Below, piece after piece: positions 47,246 to 57,080 of a DNA stretch of 64,000 bases (within the stretch, counting starts at the first letter, position 1; every line of letters starts with the position of its first letter). The position numbers and the translations under genes were made by a program. Source of the stretch: Bartonella massiliensis (GTDB lineage: Bacteria > Pseudomonadota > Alphaproteobacteria > Rhizobiales > Rhizobiaceae); contig NZ_CABFVS010000013.1 in the NCBI RefSeq assembly GCF_902150025.1, positions 25,667 through 89,666 of the forward strand, read 5' to 3'. The notes beneath the pieces were generated by a model that had not been told where the DNA came from, searched no databases, and was given only the letters and a program-made list of their open reading frames with translations.

Positions 47246-49468
47246 TTATCCATGAACCCGCCGTACTGTACTGACTGAATCTGCTTTTTTTAATTGAGAA
47301 AAAATACGATTCAAATGTTTTAAATCCCAAACTTCTAAATCAATCATCATTTCTGTAAAATCTGGTGCTGTACGGATAAAAGATAAATTTTGGATATTGG
47401 CATCGTTAGCTGAAATTATTTGCGTAATTTCAGCTAACGAACCAGGACTGTTTACAACCAAAATATTTATCCGTGCAGGAAAACGTTCATGCATTTGAGC
47501 ATCAATATCCCAGCGGACATCAATCCACCGTTCTGGTTGATCATCATAGGCCATCAAAGCCGAAGACTGGATTGGATAAATAACGATCCCAGCACCTGGT
47601 TGCATAATACCAACAATCCTATCTCCAGGTACAGCCCCTTCTGGTGAAAAACGTACAGGTATATCCCCACGGGTTCCTCGAATAGGTAGTGCTTTAGATT
47701 GTTGATTCTCAACCATTGCATCCTTTTCATTTTCTGGAACCTTAAAAATCATCCCTTGAGCATTTTCAATATTAAACCACCCTTCTTCTCCAGGCTTAAA
47801 AGATGACTTTTGTACTACACGCTCTTGATACTCAGGATAAACCGCTTTAATCACATCAGACGAAAACAGCTCTCCACGCCCAACAGCAGCCAAGACATCC
47901 TCTACATCTTTACGTGCCAAACGGGGCAAAACTTTCTTCAAAACATCTTTTGAAAATTCTTTTCCCATATATTCAAACGCACGCTCAAGAATACGATATC
48001 CTAAGCCTGAATATTGCTTACGTACCGCTGCGCGACTTGCGCGTCGAATAGCTGAACGTGCTTTCCCAGTGACAACAAGAAGTTCCCACGCGGCCGGCGG
48101 AATTTGAGCGTGTGAACGAATAATATCAACTTCGTCACCATTTTTTAACTTAGTCATTAAAGGCATAATACGACCATTAATTTTTACGCCCACACAAGAA
48201 TCACCGATATCTGTATGGACGGCATAAGCAAAATCAATAGGCGTCGCGCCCTTAGGAAAAGCAATTAAACGACCTTTTGGCGTAAAACAAAAAACCTGAT
48301 CTTGAAAAAGCTCAAGTTTTGTATGCTCCAAAAACTCTTCCGGATTATCTCCATCAGATAAAGCTTGTATTGTTTGACGCAACCATGCATAGGCATTCGT
48401 TTCGCTTGATAACTTCGAAGCCGAATAATTGGAACCCTGCTCTTTATATATGGAATGGGCCGCAACCCCATATTCAGCAACTTCATCCATGGCAGCCGTT
48501 CTAATTTGTAACTCAACGCGTTGCCTCGAAGGCCCTACAATAGTTGTATGAATAGAACGATAATCGTTTTGCTTTGGGATAGAGATATAATCTTTAAAAC
48601 GACCTGGAACCATTGGCCATGTCGTATGGATAACACCAAGAGCACGATAACAATCATTCACGGATTCAACAATCACACGAAATCCAAAAATATCCGATAA
48701 CTGTTCAAAAGATAAGGCTTTACTTTCCATTTTGCGAAAGACTGAATAAGATTTTTTCTGACGGCTTTTAACATCTGCTTTAATGCCATTTTCCAAAAAA
48801 AGTTTTGTCAATTCATTTTCAATTGTGGAAAGCAAATCACGGTTGTGCTTCAGTAATTCAGAAAGTCGATTGGTAATCGTACGATGACCTTCTGGATTTA
48901 AATAAAAGAAAGAAAGATCCTCTAACTCTTCGCGCATATCCTGCATACCCATACGCCCCGCAAGTGGCGCATAAATATCCATCGTTTCCTCAGCAATTCG
49001 CCGGCGTTTATCATCACGCATAACACCAAGGGTACGCATATTATGAAGGCGGTCTGCAAGTTTGACTAAAAGAACACGAACATCATCAGAAATGGCAATA
49101 AGAAGTTTACGAAGATTTTCTGCCTGCACAGCTTTTTTCGAAACAAGATCAAGCTTCTTAAGCTTTGTAAGCCCTTCAACCAACTTCCCAATTTCAGAAC
49201 CAAAAAGCTGATCAATTTCTGCTCGCGTAGCGCTTGTATCTTCAATCGTATCATGCAAAAGAGCAACAGCAATCGTTGCCTCATCCAAACGCATATCTGT
49301 TAAAATAGAAGCAACTTCTAAAGGATGAGAAAAATAGAGATCACCCGAAGCACGCTTTTGATGTGCATGCTTTCTCATTGCATAATCATAGGCTCTGTTT
49401 AAAAGAGCCTCGTCTACGTCAGACTTGTAACGCTGAACACGCTCAACAAGCTCACACTGACGCATCAT
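47246..49468 (-). CDS. rsh: Bifunctional (p)ppGpp synthetase/hydrolase (RelA/SpoT homolog)
   Basis: Rsh makes and degrades the stringent-response alarmone. The 740 residues hold an HD hydrolase domain with HDTIEDT near residue 71, a nucleotidyltransferase domain with the DYISIPKQNDYRSIHTT stretch near 290, a TGS domain near 395-455 and a C-terminal ACT domain (LAEITQIISANDANIQNL). All parts are complete, so both activities are expected. It is typically the only long RSH protein in alphaproteobacteria. It follows rpoZ by 143 bases. Confidence 0.96.
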   Translation of the reverse strand: MMRQCELVERVQRYKSDVDEALLNRAYDYAMRKHAHQKRASGDLYFSHPLEVASILTDMRLDEATIAVALLHDTIEDTSATRAEIDQLFGSEIGKLVEGLTKLKKLDLVSKKAVQAENLRKLLIAISDDVRVLLVKLADRLHNMRTLGVMRDDKRRRIAEETMDIYAPLAGRMGMQDMREELEDLSFFYLNPEGHRTITNRLSELLKHNRDLLSTIENELTKLFLENGIKADVKSRQKKSYSVFRKMESKALSFEQLSDIFGFRVIVESVNDCYRALGVIHTTWPMVPGRFKDYISIPKQNDYRSIHTTIVGPSRQRVELQIRTAAMDEVAEYGVAAHSIYKEQGSNYSASKLSSETNAYAWLRQTIQALSDGDNPEEFLEHTKLELFQDQVFCFTPKGRLIAFPKGATPIDFAYAVHTDIGDSCVGVKINGRIMPLMTKLKNGDEVDIIRSHAQIPPAAWELLVVTGKARSAIRRASRAAVRKQYSGLGYRILERAFEYMGKEFSKDVLKKVLPRLARKDVEDVLAAVGRGELFSSDVIKAVYPEYQERVVQKSSFKPGEEGWFNIENAQGMIFKVPENEKDAMVENQQSKALPIRGTRGDIPVRFSPEGAVPGDRIVGIMQPGAGIVIYPIQSSALMAYDDQPERWIDVRWDIDAQMHERFPARINILVVNSPGSLAEITQIISANDANIQNLSFIRTAPDFTEMMIDLEVWDLKHLNRIFSQLKKADSVSTVRRVHG

Positions 49469-49611
49469 ACGAGCATATCCTTTATCTTTTCACACCTCTA
49501 ATACCCATTGAACACATCTTATCAATAAAAGACAAGAAAATAACAGCTTCTTACAGACAAAGCATCTTTACTCTTGTAATATCAACACTCCTGTAATATT
49601 AACTGGCGCAG

Positions 49612-50010
49612 TTAATAATCGTCACTTTTTTCCGGAACAACCAAACCTTCAATACCCGCTAAAAGCTCTTCTTCTGACATCTGATCAAATGAAGCGCCTT
49701 CTTCTTGCGATGATGTATTAAAAACACTTTCAGCTCCACTTGAATGGGTGATGAATTCACTTGCCATTTCTGGCTCATCAACTTCCACATGCTTTTGCAG
49801 CGAATGAATAAGATCTTCCTTTAAATCAGCAGGCGACAATGTTTCCTCTGCTATTTCACGCAAAGCAACAACCGGATTTTTATCATTATCACGATCAATT
49901 GTAATCTGTGCTCCTTGTGAAATCTGACGCGCCCGATGACCTGCTAAAAGTACTAATTCAAAGCGGTTATCAACTTTATCAATACAATCTTCTACCGTTA
50001 CGCGGGCCAT
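49612..50010 (-). CDS. rpoZ: RNA polymerase omega subunit
   Basis: Omega stabilises the beta' subunit of RNA polymerase. The N-terminal 60 residues carry the family core ([20 protein letters not shown], then [13 protein letters not shown]). The C-terminal half is an acidic extension, giving 132 residues against 91 in E. coli, as is common in rhizobia. It precedes rsh, the same link as the E. coli rpoZ-spoT pair, and starts the long minus-strand run down to panB. Confidence 0.95.
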   Translation of the reverse strand: MARVTVEDCIDKVDNRFELVLLAGHRARQISQGAQITIDRDNDKNPVVALREIAEETLSPADLKEDLIHSLQKHVEVDEPEMASEFITHSSGAESVFNTSSQEEGASFDQMSEEELLAGIEGLVVPEKSDDY

Positions 50011-50555
50011 TTATGCCTCTTTCTCAAATAAAAATTTAAATAGCGAATACGAGGAGTATATACAATAATCAAAATAAAACACAAGAAAAACAATACAAAC
50101 TTTTATATTTTTTGCTTAAAGAATTTAATTTTAGAAAAATCTTGGAAACTTTATAAAAAATGTATATCCTCTTCATGCACGTTATAGAAACTGCTCTTAA
50201 AAGCATTCTAATAAATTGGATTTAAACAAAGGAAGGTGTTTCTTGACAAAATATCTCTTTAGAGTCTTTATCCTTTTAAAAGGAATAGCAACTCTTAAAA
50301 ATCCTTTCCAATAACAACAGCTTTATGCATACTTTTTATGATAAGATTTTTTATGAAAGCAGTTTTTTTGAGCATTATATGTATTGCACTCTTATTCATC
50401 GAATAAATGACTGAAAAATTGCCTCTCATTACATCATCATTAGCCATAAATTTATATTAAACTTCCTTCTAAAACAGTTTATTTATTTCTAGGTTGTTTA
50501 TCACAATATAACCCGTCATATACGTCACTAAAGGACTCAAAAGAATAAAAAACAA
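50011..50555. other. rpoZ-glycosylase divergent intergenic region
   Basis: These 545 A+T-rich bases hold no frame worth reporting. A CTTTAAAGGAATAG-like short dyad near 50270 (ATCCTTTTAAAAGGAAT) is the only small inverted repeat noticed. Promoters for rpoZ and the glycosylase should lie here. Confidence 0.4.
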
Positions 50556-51239
50556 TTGATGCTTAACGCCATGAATAGCCCATTAACATCGCTTTGCCCA
50601 GAACCACCCTTAAATTGTAATTTATGCCCTAGGCTCCATCAGTTTATTGCTGACTGGCGTGTGAAAGAACCAAGTTGGTATAACGCACCGGTACGCCCTT
50701 TCTTTCCCTATAAAGGAGCAGAAACAACACGTCTTCTCATTGTTGGTCTTGCTCCTGGATTGCGCGGAGCCAATCGAACTGGACGTCCATTTACGGGTGA
50801 TTATGCTGGGCACTTACTTTATTCCACTTTAAAAAAATTTGGGTTTGCCCAAGGCGTTTTTGAAGAAAGGGCAGATGATACTCTTGAACTGATTGACGCT
50901 GCTATCGTTAACTCTGTTCGTTGTGTTCCACCAGAAAATAAACCCACCGGCACAGAAATTAACACGTGCCGCTCTTTCTTTTCGCCTCTTTTAACAAATC
51001 TTCCCAAACTTAAAGCTGTTATCACCTTAGGTACCATTGCACACCATTCAACGATACGCGCTCTTAATGAAAAAGTTTTAGCTTACCCTTTTGGACATGG
51101 TAAAATTAATAACATTGGAAGATTACGCATCTTTTCAAGCTATCACTGTTCTCGTTATAATACGAATACAGGCCGCTTGACAGACGCTATGTTTCACCAA
51201 ATTTTTCAAGCAGCAAAAACATACTTAGATCAATGCTAA
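50556..51239 (+). CDS. Uracil-DNA glycosylase, family 5 (UdgB-like)
   Basis: The protein should excise uracil or other deaminated bases from DNA. The 227 residues have the motif GLAPGLRGANRTGRPFTGDY near residue 64, in the family 5 form (no aspartate or asparagine water-activator as in families 1 and 2). A VRCVPPENKPTG block follows near 123, and the SSYHCSRYN motif is near 191. Cysteines at the N terminus (CNLC) and near CVPP and CRSF fit the iron-sulfur cluster of this family. Confidence 0.85.
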   Translation: MMLNAMNSPLTSLCPEPPLNCNLCPRLHQFIADWRVKEPSWYNAPVRPFFPYKGAETTRLLIVGLAPGLRGANRTGRPFTGDYAGHLLYSTLKKFGFAQGVFEERADDTLELIDAAIVNSVRCVPPENKPTGTEINTCRSFFSPLLTNLPKLKAVITLGTIAHHSTIRALNEKVLAYPFGHGKINNIGRLRIFSSYHCSRYNTNTGRLTDAMFHQIFQAAKTYLDQC

Positions 51240-51265
51240 ATCAATATAAAGAATATACAAAAAAA

Positions 51266-51742
51266 TCATCCATATCTTTTTAAAAGTCTTGCTTTTTCAC
51301 GTCCCCAATCACGTTTTTTTTCCGTTTCCCGCTTATCATGAAGTTTTTTCCCACGCGCTAGAGCAATTTCTAACTTAACACGTCCATGTTCATTAAAATA
51401 AAGTTTGAGAGGAACAAGTGTCATTCCTTCACGGGATGTTGCATTAAAAAAACGTGCCATCTCACGTTTTGAAAGTAATAACTTACGCAAACGTCGCGGC
51501 TCATGATTAAAACGATTAGCCTGCGTATATTCAGGAATATAGCTGTTTACTAACCATAATTCCCCATTTTCAAAACTGGCATAGCTTTCAGCAATATTCG
51601 CATGATTAGAACGTAAAGACTTCACTTCCGCTCCTTGAAGAACAAGACCCGCTTCAAGATTATTAAGAATTTCAAAATTAAAACGTGCTTTACGATTATC
51701 AGCAATTATTTTCCGTACGGGTGCATTCTTTTTTTTATTCAT
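51266..51742 (-). CDS. smpB: SsrA-binding protein SmpB
   Basis: SmpB brings tmRNA to stalled ribosomes for trans-translation. The 158 residues show the typical start [34 protein letters not shown] near residue 37 and the basic C-terminal tail [20 protein letters not shown], which folds into the empty mRNA channel. It lies 18 bases after dapA in the same direction. The tmRNA gene itself was not found in this window. Confidence 0.95.
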   Translation of the reverse strand: MNKKKNAPVRKIIADNRKARFNFEILNNLEAGLVLQGAEVKSLRSNHANIAESYASFENGELWLVNSYIPEYTQANRFNHEPRRLRKLLLSKREMARFFNATSREGMTLVPLKLYFNEHGRVKLEIALARGKKLHDKRETEKKRDWGREKARLLKRYG

Positions 51743-51760
51743 GGCTTTGTCAATATCATT

Positions 51761-52645
51761 TTACGCTTTTAAAAGACCAGCATGATGAAGAGCTGCATCA
51801 ATAATCTTCTTTGTACTTTCTGTTAATGGAACAATCGGAGAACGCACAGTCTCACCGCAAAATCCTAATTTTGCAGCAGCATATTTAATACCGGCAGGAC
51901 TCGGTTCAATAAACACCGCACGATTGAGAGGCATGAGGCGATCATTTAATTCCCGTGCTGTTTTATAATCACCATGGAAACAAGCATCTTGAAGCTCTGC
52001 ACAAAGTTTTGGAGCAACATTGGAGGAAACCGAAATACATCCAACACCCCCATGAGCATTAAATCCTAATGCTGTACAATCATCACCAGAAAGTTGCACA
52101 AAATCTTTGCCACACTTTTCACCCTGTTCATTCACGCGCTCAATTCTGCTCGTTGCATCCTTAACACCAATGATATTGCTAAAATCTTGATAAAGCTCTC
52201 GCATCGTTTCTACAGCCATATCGATAACAGAACGCCCCGGAATATTATAAATTATAATCGGAATAGAAACAGCTTTGGCAATGGAAGAAAAATGCTTATA
52301 TAAACCAGACTGATTGGGTCTATTATAATAAGGAGTAACAACCAAAACGGCGTCTGCACCAGCTTTTTGCGCGTATTGTGCAAGCTCTACAGCCTCACTT
52401 GTACTATTGGATCCTGCTCCAGCAACAACAGGAACACGCTTTGCAACCTGCCTAACACACAATTCTATAATTCGTTTATGTTCTTCATGACTTAAAGTTG
52501 CTGATTCACCTGTTGTTCCAACAGGGCTTACACCGTTAATCCCTTGTGTGATCTGCCATTCAACAAAATCACAAAACGCTTTCTCATCAATTTCACCCTT
52601 ATGATCAAACGGTGTAATGAGCGCAGTTATAGCTCCCTTGAGCAT
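51761..52645 (-). CDS. dapA: 4-hydroxy-tetrahydrodipicolinate synthase
   Basis: DapA condenses pyruvate with aspartate semialdehyde in lysine and diaminopimelate synthesis. The 294 residues have GTTGESATL near residue 43, VTPYYNRP with the catalytic tyrosine near 133, and the Schiff-base lysine in IGVKDATS near 161. The frame is open for 23 more codons, but ATG 52645 with AGGGAG ahead starts [13 protein letters not shown], the usual N terminus. Confidence 0.95.
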   Translation of the reverse strand: MLKGAITALITPFDHKGEIDEKAFCDFVEWQITQGINGVSPVGTTGESATLSHEEHKRIIELCVRQVAKRVPVVAGAGSNSTSEAVELAQYAQKAGADAVLVVTPYYNRPNQSGLYKHFSSIAKAVSIPIIIYNIPGRSVIDMAVETMRELYQDFSNIIGVKDATSRIERVNEQGEKCGKDFVQLSGDDCTALGFNAHGGVGCISVSSNVAPKLCAELQDACFHGDYKTARELNDRLMPLNRAVFIEPSPAGIKYAAAKLGFCGETVRSPIVPLTESTKKIIDAALHHAGLLKA

Positions 52646-52895
52646 GATAAACTCCCTATAATGTTCGCTTTTATTCTTTTTAATAATCGCCTTTATAAAC
52701 TTTAAATAGAGCATAATCTTGCTCTATCATTGAAGCAAGATGAATTTGAAAAAAGCCCCCATAAGATGAACTTGTCTTTCCTTAAATTTTGAACATTTCT
52801 TTAAAATAAACTGTCTGTATTAACGCGTTTTTCATGCTTGTGTTCTATAAACCCTTAAGTTTTTACAAAAAGCAAGGTCTCAAGGTCTTTTTTCT

Positions 52896-54989
52896 ATGCG
52901 TGTATTTTCCACCTCTCTTTTCGTATCAACCTTTACTGCATTTATACTGGCAATAAGAATTTTATTTTCAAGTGCCTATGCACAAACAGCTCTTTTACAT
53001 GGAACAGCCCCCATTCCTTTGGCACGCCCTACCCCCCTTGACGTAAAACAAGAAGCTCAAGAATCTTCTCAACAGAAAGACACGACAGCACACAGTGCTG
53101 CAGCACTCAAGCAACTGAAAGATGGGCTCGATGCTCTTGCAAACAACAATGCTGCAAAAACAATAAACCTGCGTAATTCACTGGAAAAACATAATCTTGA
53201 TCGTTACATTTTGACATGGGCACTGGGGATATCCAACCAAGATAAGATACCAAGTTCTGAAATATTTAATGCAATCAACACGCTAAAAGGATGGCCAGGC
53301 ATAGAAACGATGCAACGCAATGCTGAACGTACTTTTCTGAATGAAACTAATGCCACACGCGCTATCATCCAAAAATTTTCTCATCACCCCCCCCGAACAG
53401 CACAAGGCATGGCTCTTTTTGCTAAAGCACTTATGGCAACAGGACAAACCACGCGTGCTCAACAGGTTATTGCACCGTGGTGGCATAAAACACCGCTTAA
53501 TGCAAAAGAAGAAATGTTTGTTCTTAAAAATGCAAGCACTGCTTTAAAACCTATTGATCATTTAAAACGCATGCAGTTTATGCTGTATGCACATCGTTTT
53601 GATTCAGCAGCACGTGTTGCAAAATTAGCCCATGCGCAATCTCTTTTTAATGTTTTTGTGGCCATTGAAAAAAATGATCCTAGAGCGACACAAAAATTAC
53701 AAGCTCTAGAGAGAGTATGGAAAAAAAATTCTTTCTTTCAGTTTGCTCGAATGCGCCATCTTCGAAAAAAAGAGCAATATGATGCAGCTGCAGCGTTCAT
53801 GATGAAAACATCAAAAGATGCCTTTCATCGAATGAACCCTTATTCATTGTGGAAAGAACAACGTGCCCTTTCTCGCGAAATGCTTGATTTAAACAAACCA
53901 AAAATGGCTTATCAACTCGTTGTAATGCACACGGGGTTAACCTCTGAATTAGCCGTCGATGCTGAGTTTCACGCAGGATGGTACGCACTAAGGTTTCTTC
54001 ATAACCCTAAATTAGCAATGCAACATTTTTCACGTATTCCTCAACTCTCTTCTCTCCCTTTTTCTGCATCACGTGGATATTACTGGATGGGACGAACAGC
54101 AGAAACGCTAGGAGAACACAAAAATGCCCAGCATTACTTTCATCGCGCTGCTCATTTTGGTGCAACTTATTATGGTCAATTAGCCGCTGCACGACTCAAC
54201 CAAAAAAAGCTGAACATTTCCTTTCCAAAACCGACAACCGCTGAGCGACAACATTTTAGTGCACGAAAAGCTATTAAAGCCATTCAACGTCTTGAAGAAG
54301 CCGGCTATACTGATTTTGCTAAAGTTTTTTATAGAGAACTCGGAAAAAAAATAGAAAGCCCCGGTGAATTAGCTCTTCTAGCTGTTATGGCAGAAAAAAA
54401 TGGTGACTATTATACCAGCCTCAAAATCGGAAAAATGGCTGCATTTCAGGGAAAAAATGTCGGTGCGCTTGCTCATCCTCTGGGGGCCATACCAGCTTCT
54501 ACTCATATTTCTGTAGAAGAAAAATCTCTTATTTATGCCATTGCTCGTCAAGAAAGCGAATTTAATCCAACAGCCATATCAAAAGCAGGGGCACAAGGTA
54601 TACTCCAATTGCTTCCTACAACAGCAAAGGAACTCGCAAAAAAATATTCAATCACATGGTCTCATAAAAAATTCAGCAGTGATGCCCGTTATAATGCAAC
54701 ATTAGGAGCCCATTTTCTCAATGAACAATTGGAACGTTTTAATGGATCCTATATACTAACGCTTATTGGTTATAATGCGGGTCCCCGTCGGGTCAATGAA
54801 TGGATAAAACGTTATGGCGATCCTCGAGGACAGTCTCTCGATAACATCATTGATTGGATTGAGCGCATTCCTTATACAGAAACACGCAATTATGTGATGC
54901 GTGTCATGGAAAGTTACGGTGTCTACAAAGCAAGACTTACTGGAAAAATAGATATCAAAACCGACCTGCTTTCGGGCCGATGGAAATAA
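52896..54989 (+). CDS. slt: Soluble lytic murein transglycosylase
   Basis: This periplasmic enzyme cuts peptidoglycan glycan strands with formation of anhydromuropeptides. The 697 residues begin with a signal peptide (ending near SSAYAQ), followed by a long helical superhelix region. A C-terminal goose-type lysozyme domain carries IARQESEFNPTAISKAGAQG near residue 549 (catalytic glutamate in RQESEF), QLLPTTAKELA and YNAGPRRVNEWIKRYG. A repeat copy follows downstream. It is monocistronic. Confidence 0.93.
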   Translation: MRVFSTSLFVSTFTAFILAIRILFSSAYAQTALLHGTAPIPLARPTPLDVKQEAQESSQQKDTTAHSAAALKQLKDGLDALANNNAAKTINLRNSLEKHNLDRYILTWALGISNQDKIPSSEIFNAINTLKGWPGIETMQRNAERTFLNETNATRAIIQKFSHHPPRTAQGMALFAKALMATGQTTRAQQVIAPWWHKTPLNAKEEMFVLKNASTALKPIDHLKRMQFMLYAHRFDSAARVAKLAHAQSLFNVFVAIEKNDPRATQKLQALERVWKKNSFFQFARMRHLRKKEQYDAAAAFMMKTSKDAFHRMNPYSLWKEQRALSREMLDLNKPKMAYQLVVMHTGLTSELAVDAEFHAGWYALRFLHNPKLAMQHFSRIPQLSSLPFSASRGYYWMGRTAETLGEHKNAQHYFHRAAHFGATYYGQLAAARLNQKKLNISFPKPTTAERQHFSARKAIKAIQRLEEAGYTDFAKVFYRELGKKIESPGELALLAVMAEKNGDYYTSLKIGKMAAFQGKNVGALAHPLGAIPASTHISVEEKSLIYAIARQESEFNPTAISKAGAQGILQLLPTTAKELAKKYSITWSHKKFSSDARYNATLGAHFLNEQLERFNGSYILTLIGYNAGPRRVNEWIKRYGDPRGQSLDNIIDWIERIPYTETRNYVMRVMESYGVYKARLTGKIDIKTDLLSGRWK

Positions 54990-55059
54990 TATGCCTTAAT
55001 CTTCCCTCATACTAATAGCATGGCGTTCTTAAGAAGTATTTTATCCTCTTCCAAAGAGT

Positions 55060-55215
55060 GCCCGCATATAACCCTGCTTTATGAAGTGCAAATCTGTGAT
55101 TTGAACTGATGTCGTATCAATAGAGCTGAAATGGGAAACCCCTACGCTATTTGGGGCTTTCATTTCAAATATAAAATAATGATTTATCATTACAAATCAT
55201 CATGTTGCACAAATA
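55060..55215 (+). repeat. Dispersed hairpin repeat, copy 2 (+)
   Basis: The hairpin at 55128-55166 is the best formed of the four: GAAATG..CCCC, loop TACGCTATTT, GGGG..CATTTC. The upstream TGATTTGAACTGATGTCGTAT..AGAGC and downstream AATATAAAATAAT..TTATCATTA..AAATCATCATGTTGCACAA align with copies 1, 3 and 4. It sits 70-220 bases after slt. Confidence 0.72.
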
Positions 55216-55284
55216 GTGCATTTCATTTTAACACATAAACAATAATATCACAGAGGTTTCAATATAAAAAAGTGAAAGGAATAG

Positions 55285-55573
55285 TTCATTTTTTTACTGT
55301 TGCTTATTCATCAACATTTAAATCTTGTACAACAACATGTTTTGCGAATATTTTTGCTGTTTACAATATTTCTATACTCAATAGGAGGCATTATTGCATC
55401 TATCTACTTGGAGCATTCTGAAGCAGAAAGATAGACTCATTGAACGTGAAAAACTTAAAAAATATCCTCCCGCCCTGTCCCTTTTTATTCAGCTTGACAG
55501 CTTTAAAAACATATCAATATCTTTAAAGAATGAAGATGAAGCTTTACCTTTTATTTCTCTTATTTTTATATAA
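55285..55573 (+). pseudogene. Possible decayed small membrane-protein gene
   Basis: One frame (55285-55434) encodes a hydrophobic helix (LRIFLLFTIFLYSIGGIIAS) ending EHSEAER and a stop. A second frame, open from 55394 (TTG with AGGAGG five bases ahead) to 55573, encodes KDRLIEREKLKKYPPALSLF and onward, 59 codons. Joined by one frameshift they would form a membrane anchor plus a charged periplasmic part. No family was recognised. The strong AGGAGG may instead mark a genuine 59-codon gene. Confidence 0.3.
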
Positions 55574-56028
55574 GCTCACATCCTTCATACAAAATAAAAC
55601 ATCTCGTCATAATGATATTATTTCTTATGCCTTCTTTTGTTAAAAAAAGATTTTTAATGTTTTTAAACTCATTTCACAACGGTGAACGGAACCTGAAGAG
55701 TGCTTATAAAAATTCTCTTACGGATGGTATAAAAATCAACGAGATGTATTGTTTTTAATGATATAAAAGTGATAGCTTTATTAGCCCCTAATGCCCAATG
55801 TTGCGATATCCCTTTCATTTAAAGCATTCACTAAGAAGTATTATTCACGTCTAATTTTTTTATCCATATTCTCCTTTGTCCCTTGTTTGTTCCTTGTGTC
55901 ATATTAAGCCAATGGCTTTGATTGATTTAACGTCACAAAGATTTGGAAAGAACCATATTTTATTCAAATTATAAAATGATCAAAATTATTATAAATAAAC
56001 ATATTATACGAATAGCACCCCATAAAAA

Positions 56029-56808
56029 TCAGCTAAATATCAAGGATACTCTAATCGTTTTATTCACTTTTGATGGTGGAGGGGGTGGAAAAGAACCAAC
56101 GCGTTGCAATGCTGCCATAGCCAATCGATCAAGTTTTGGATCTCCAGCAGAAACGACAACACGACTAGAAAAAATATTCCCCCGTTCATGCACCCTAAAT
56201 TCTAACTTCACCGTTCCTTTTGTTCGACTGGTGCGTTGCCCTACAACATAATTTTTTTGCTGTTCTAATTGCGACTGTACCTTTGCTAACCACTCCATTA
56301 ACATCACATCTTCAAGCCCTGCTGTGCTACCGCTCTGTCTGGCGGTTGATGAACGCACAGCCTTTACAGATGGCTTTTTTAAAACTGTCTTTGGTTTTAT
56401 TTTTTTCTCAAATATTTTATCTTTTACTTTTGGTGGAAGAGATTCTTCCAAATTTTTTTCTGTAAAATCATTTTTTTCTACAGTGTACTGCGGCTCTTCC
56501 GGTTGAATTTCATCCACCGTTTCCGATATCTCTGGTTCTTGCTCTGCAAGATCTGGCTGTAATCGTTCTGATTTTGTGCTGACACTTGATAAATCTGTAT
56601 CATGATCTGGATTTGACGAATCTATATCAGCATCTAGATAGAGACTCTCTTGAGTAAGCGTTAGCATAACTGTCGACGAGAGCGTACCGTTGCTGACACC
56701 AATCTTTCGAAAATAAAACTGTGCTCCCACTACTATATGCAAAGAAAGCGCGCCAATAAATGCACCAATCCAAAGAGTTGATAACTGCCTCGTATTTGCC
56801 AAGTTCAT
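56029..56808 (-). CDS. tonB: Energy transducer TonB
   Basis: TonB spans the periplasm and passes proton-motive energy to outer membrane receptors such as HutA. The 259 residues have an N-terminal anchor (LWIGAFIGALSLHIVVGAQF), a long charged acidic-to-basic spacer (EQEPEISETVDEIQPEEPQY; EKKIKPKTVLKKP) and a C-terminal domain with GTVKLEFRVHERGNI and DRLAMAALQRVGSFPPPP. ATG 56808 with GGAAGAAAC ahead is preferred to the open-frame start at 56850. It is divergent from hutA, sharing a control region. Confidence 0.9.
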   Translation of the reverse strand: MNLANTRQLSTLWIGAFIGALSLHIVVGAQFYFRKIGVSNGTLSSTVMLTLTQESLYLDADIDSSNPDHDTDLSSVSTKSERLQPDLAEQEPEISETVDEIQPEEPQYTVEKNDFTEKNLEESLPPKVKDKIFEKKIKPKTVLKKPSVKAVRSSTARQSGSTAGLEDVMLMEWLAKVQSQLEQQKNYVVGQRTSRTKGTVKLEFRVHERGNIFSSRVVVSAGDPKLDRLAMAALQRVGSFPPPPPSKVNKTIRVSLIFS

Positions 56809-56825
56809 CGTTTCTTCCGCCGCTA

Positions 56826-56850
56826 TTCTAAGTGCAATTTCTAAGTGCAA
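56826..56850. promoter_or_regulatory. Direct repeat in the tonB-hutA control region
   Basis: The 12-mer TTCTAAGTGCAA occurs twice, at 56826-56837 and 56839-56850, with a 13-base period, just upstream of the preferred tonB start. Tandem sites in a divergent heme-uptake promoter suggest a regulator site. In Bartonella heme genes are controlled by regulators such as Irr, Fur and RirA, but no match to a known box is claimed. Confidence 0.3.
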
Positions 56851-57080
56851 TATTGGTATTTTATCTCATTAAAACAAGCTATTTTGAAATTGCAACTTTT
56901 TTCTTGACTGATTTTATCATGTTTAATATGTTTTCTCTGTGATTTTATATGATTAAATCATTCCTGCTTGGTTGGCTAATTTTTAACAGGGTTAAGTCAA
57001 GCGTTTTTACGGACATTTTTATATGTAAAATTTCAAGCTTAGAGAGGGGATGTTTTTTAAAAAAAAGGTTATAATGTGTT

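Larger units (their letters stand above)
54990..56028. other. slt-tonB gap of about 1 kb with repeat and coding remnants
   Basis: This is the longest gene-free stretch in the window. It holds copy 2 of the dispersed repeat (55060-55215), a possible decayed small membrane-protein gene (55285-55573) and otherwise A+T-rich sequence with no supported frame. Confidence 0.5.
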
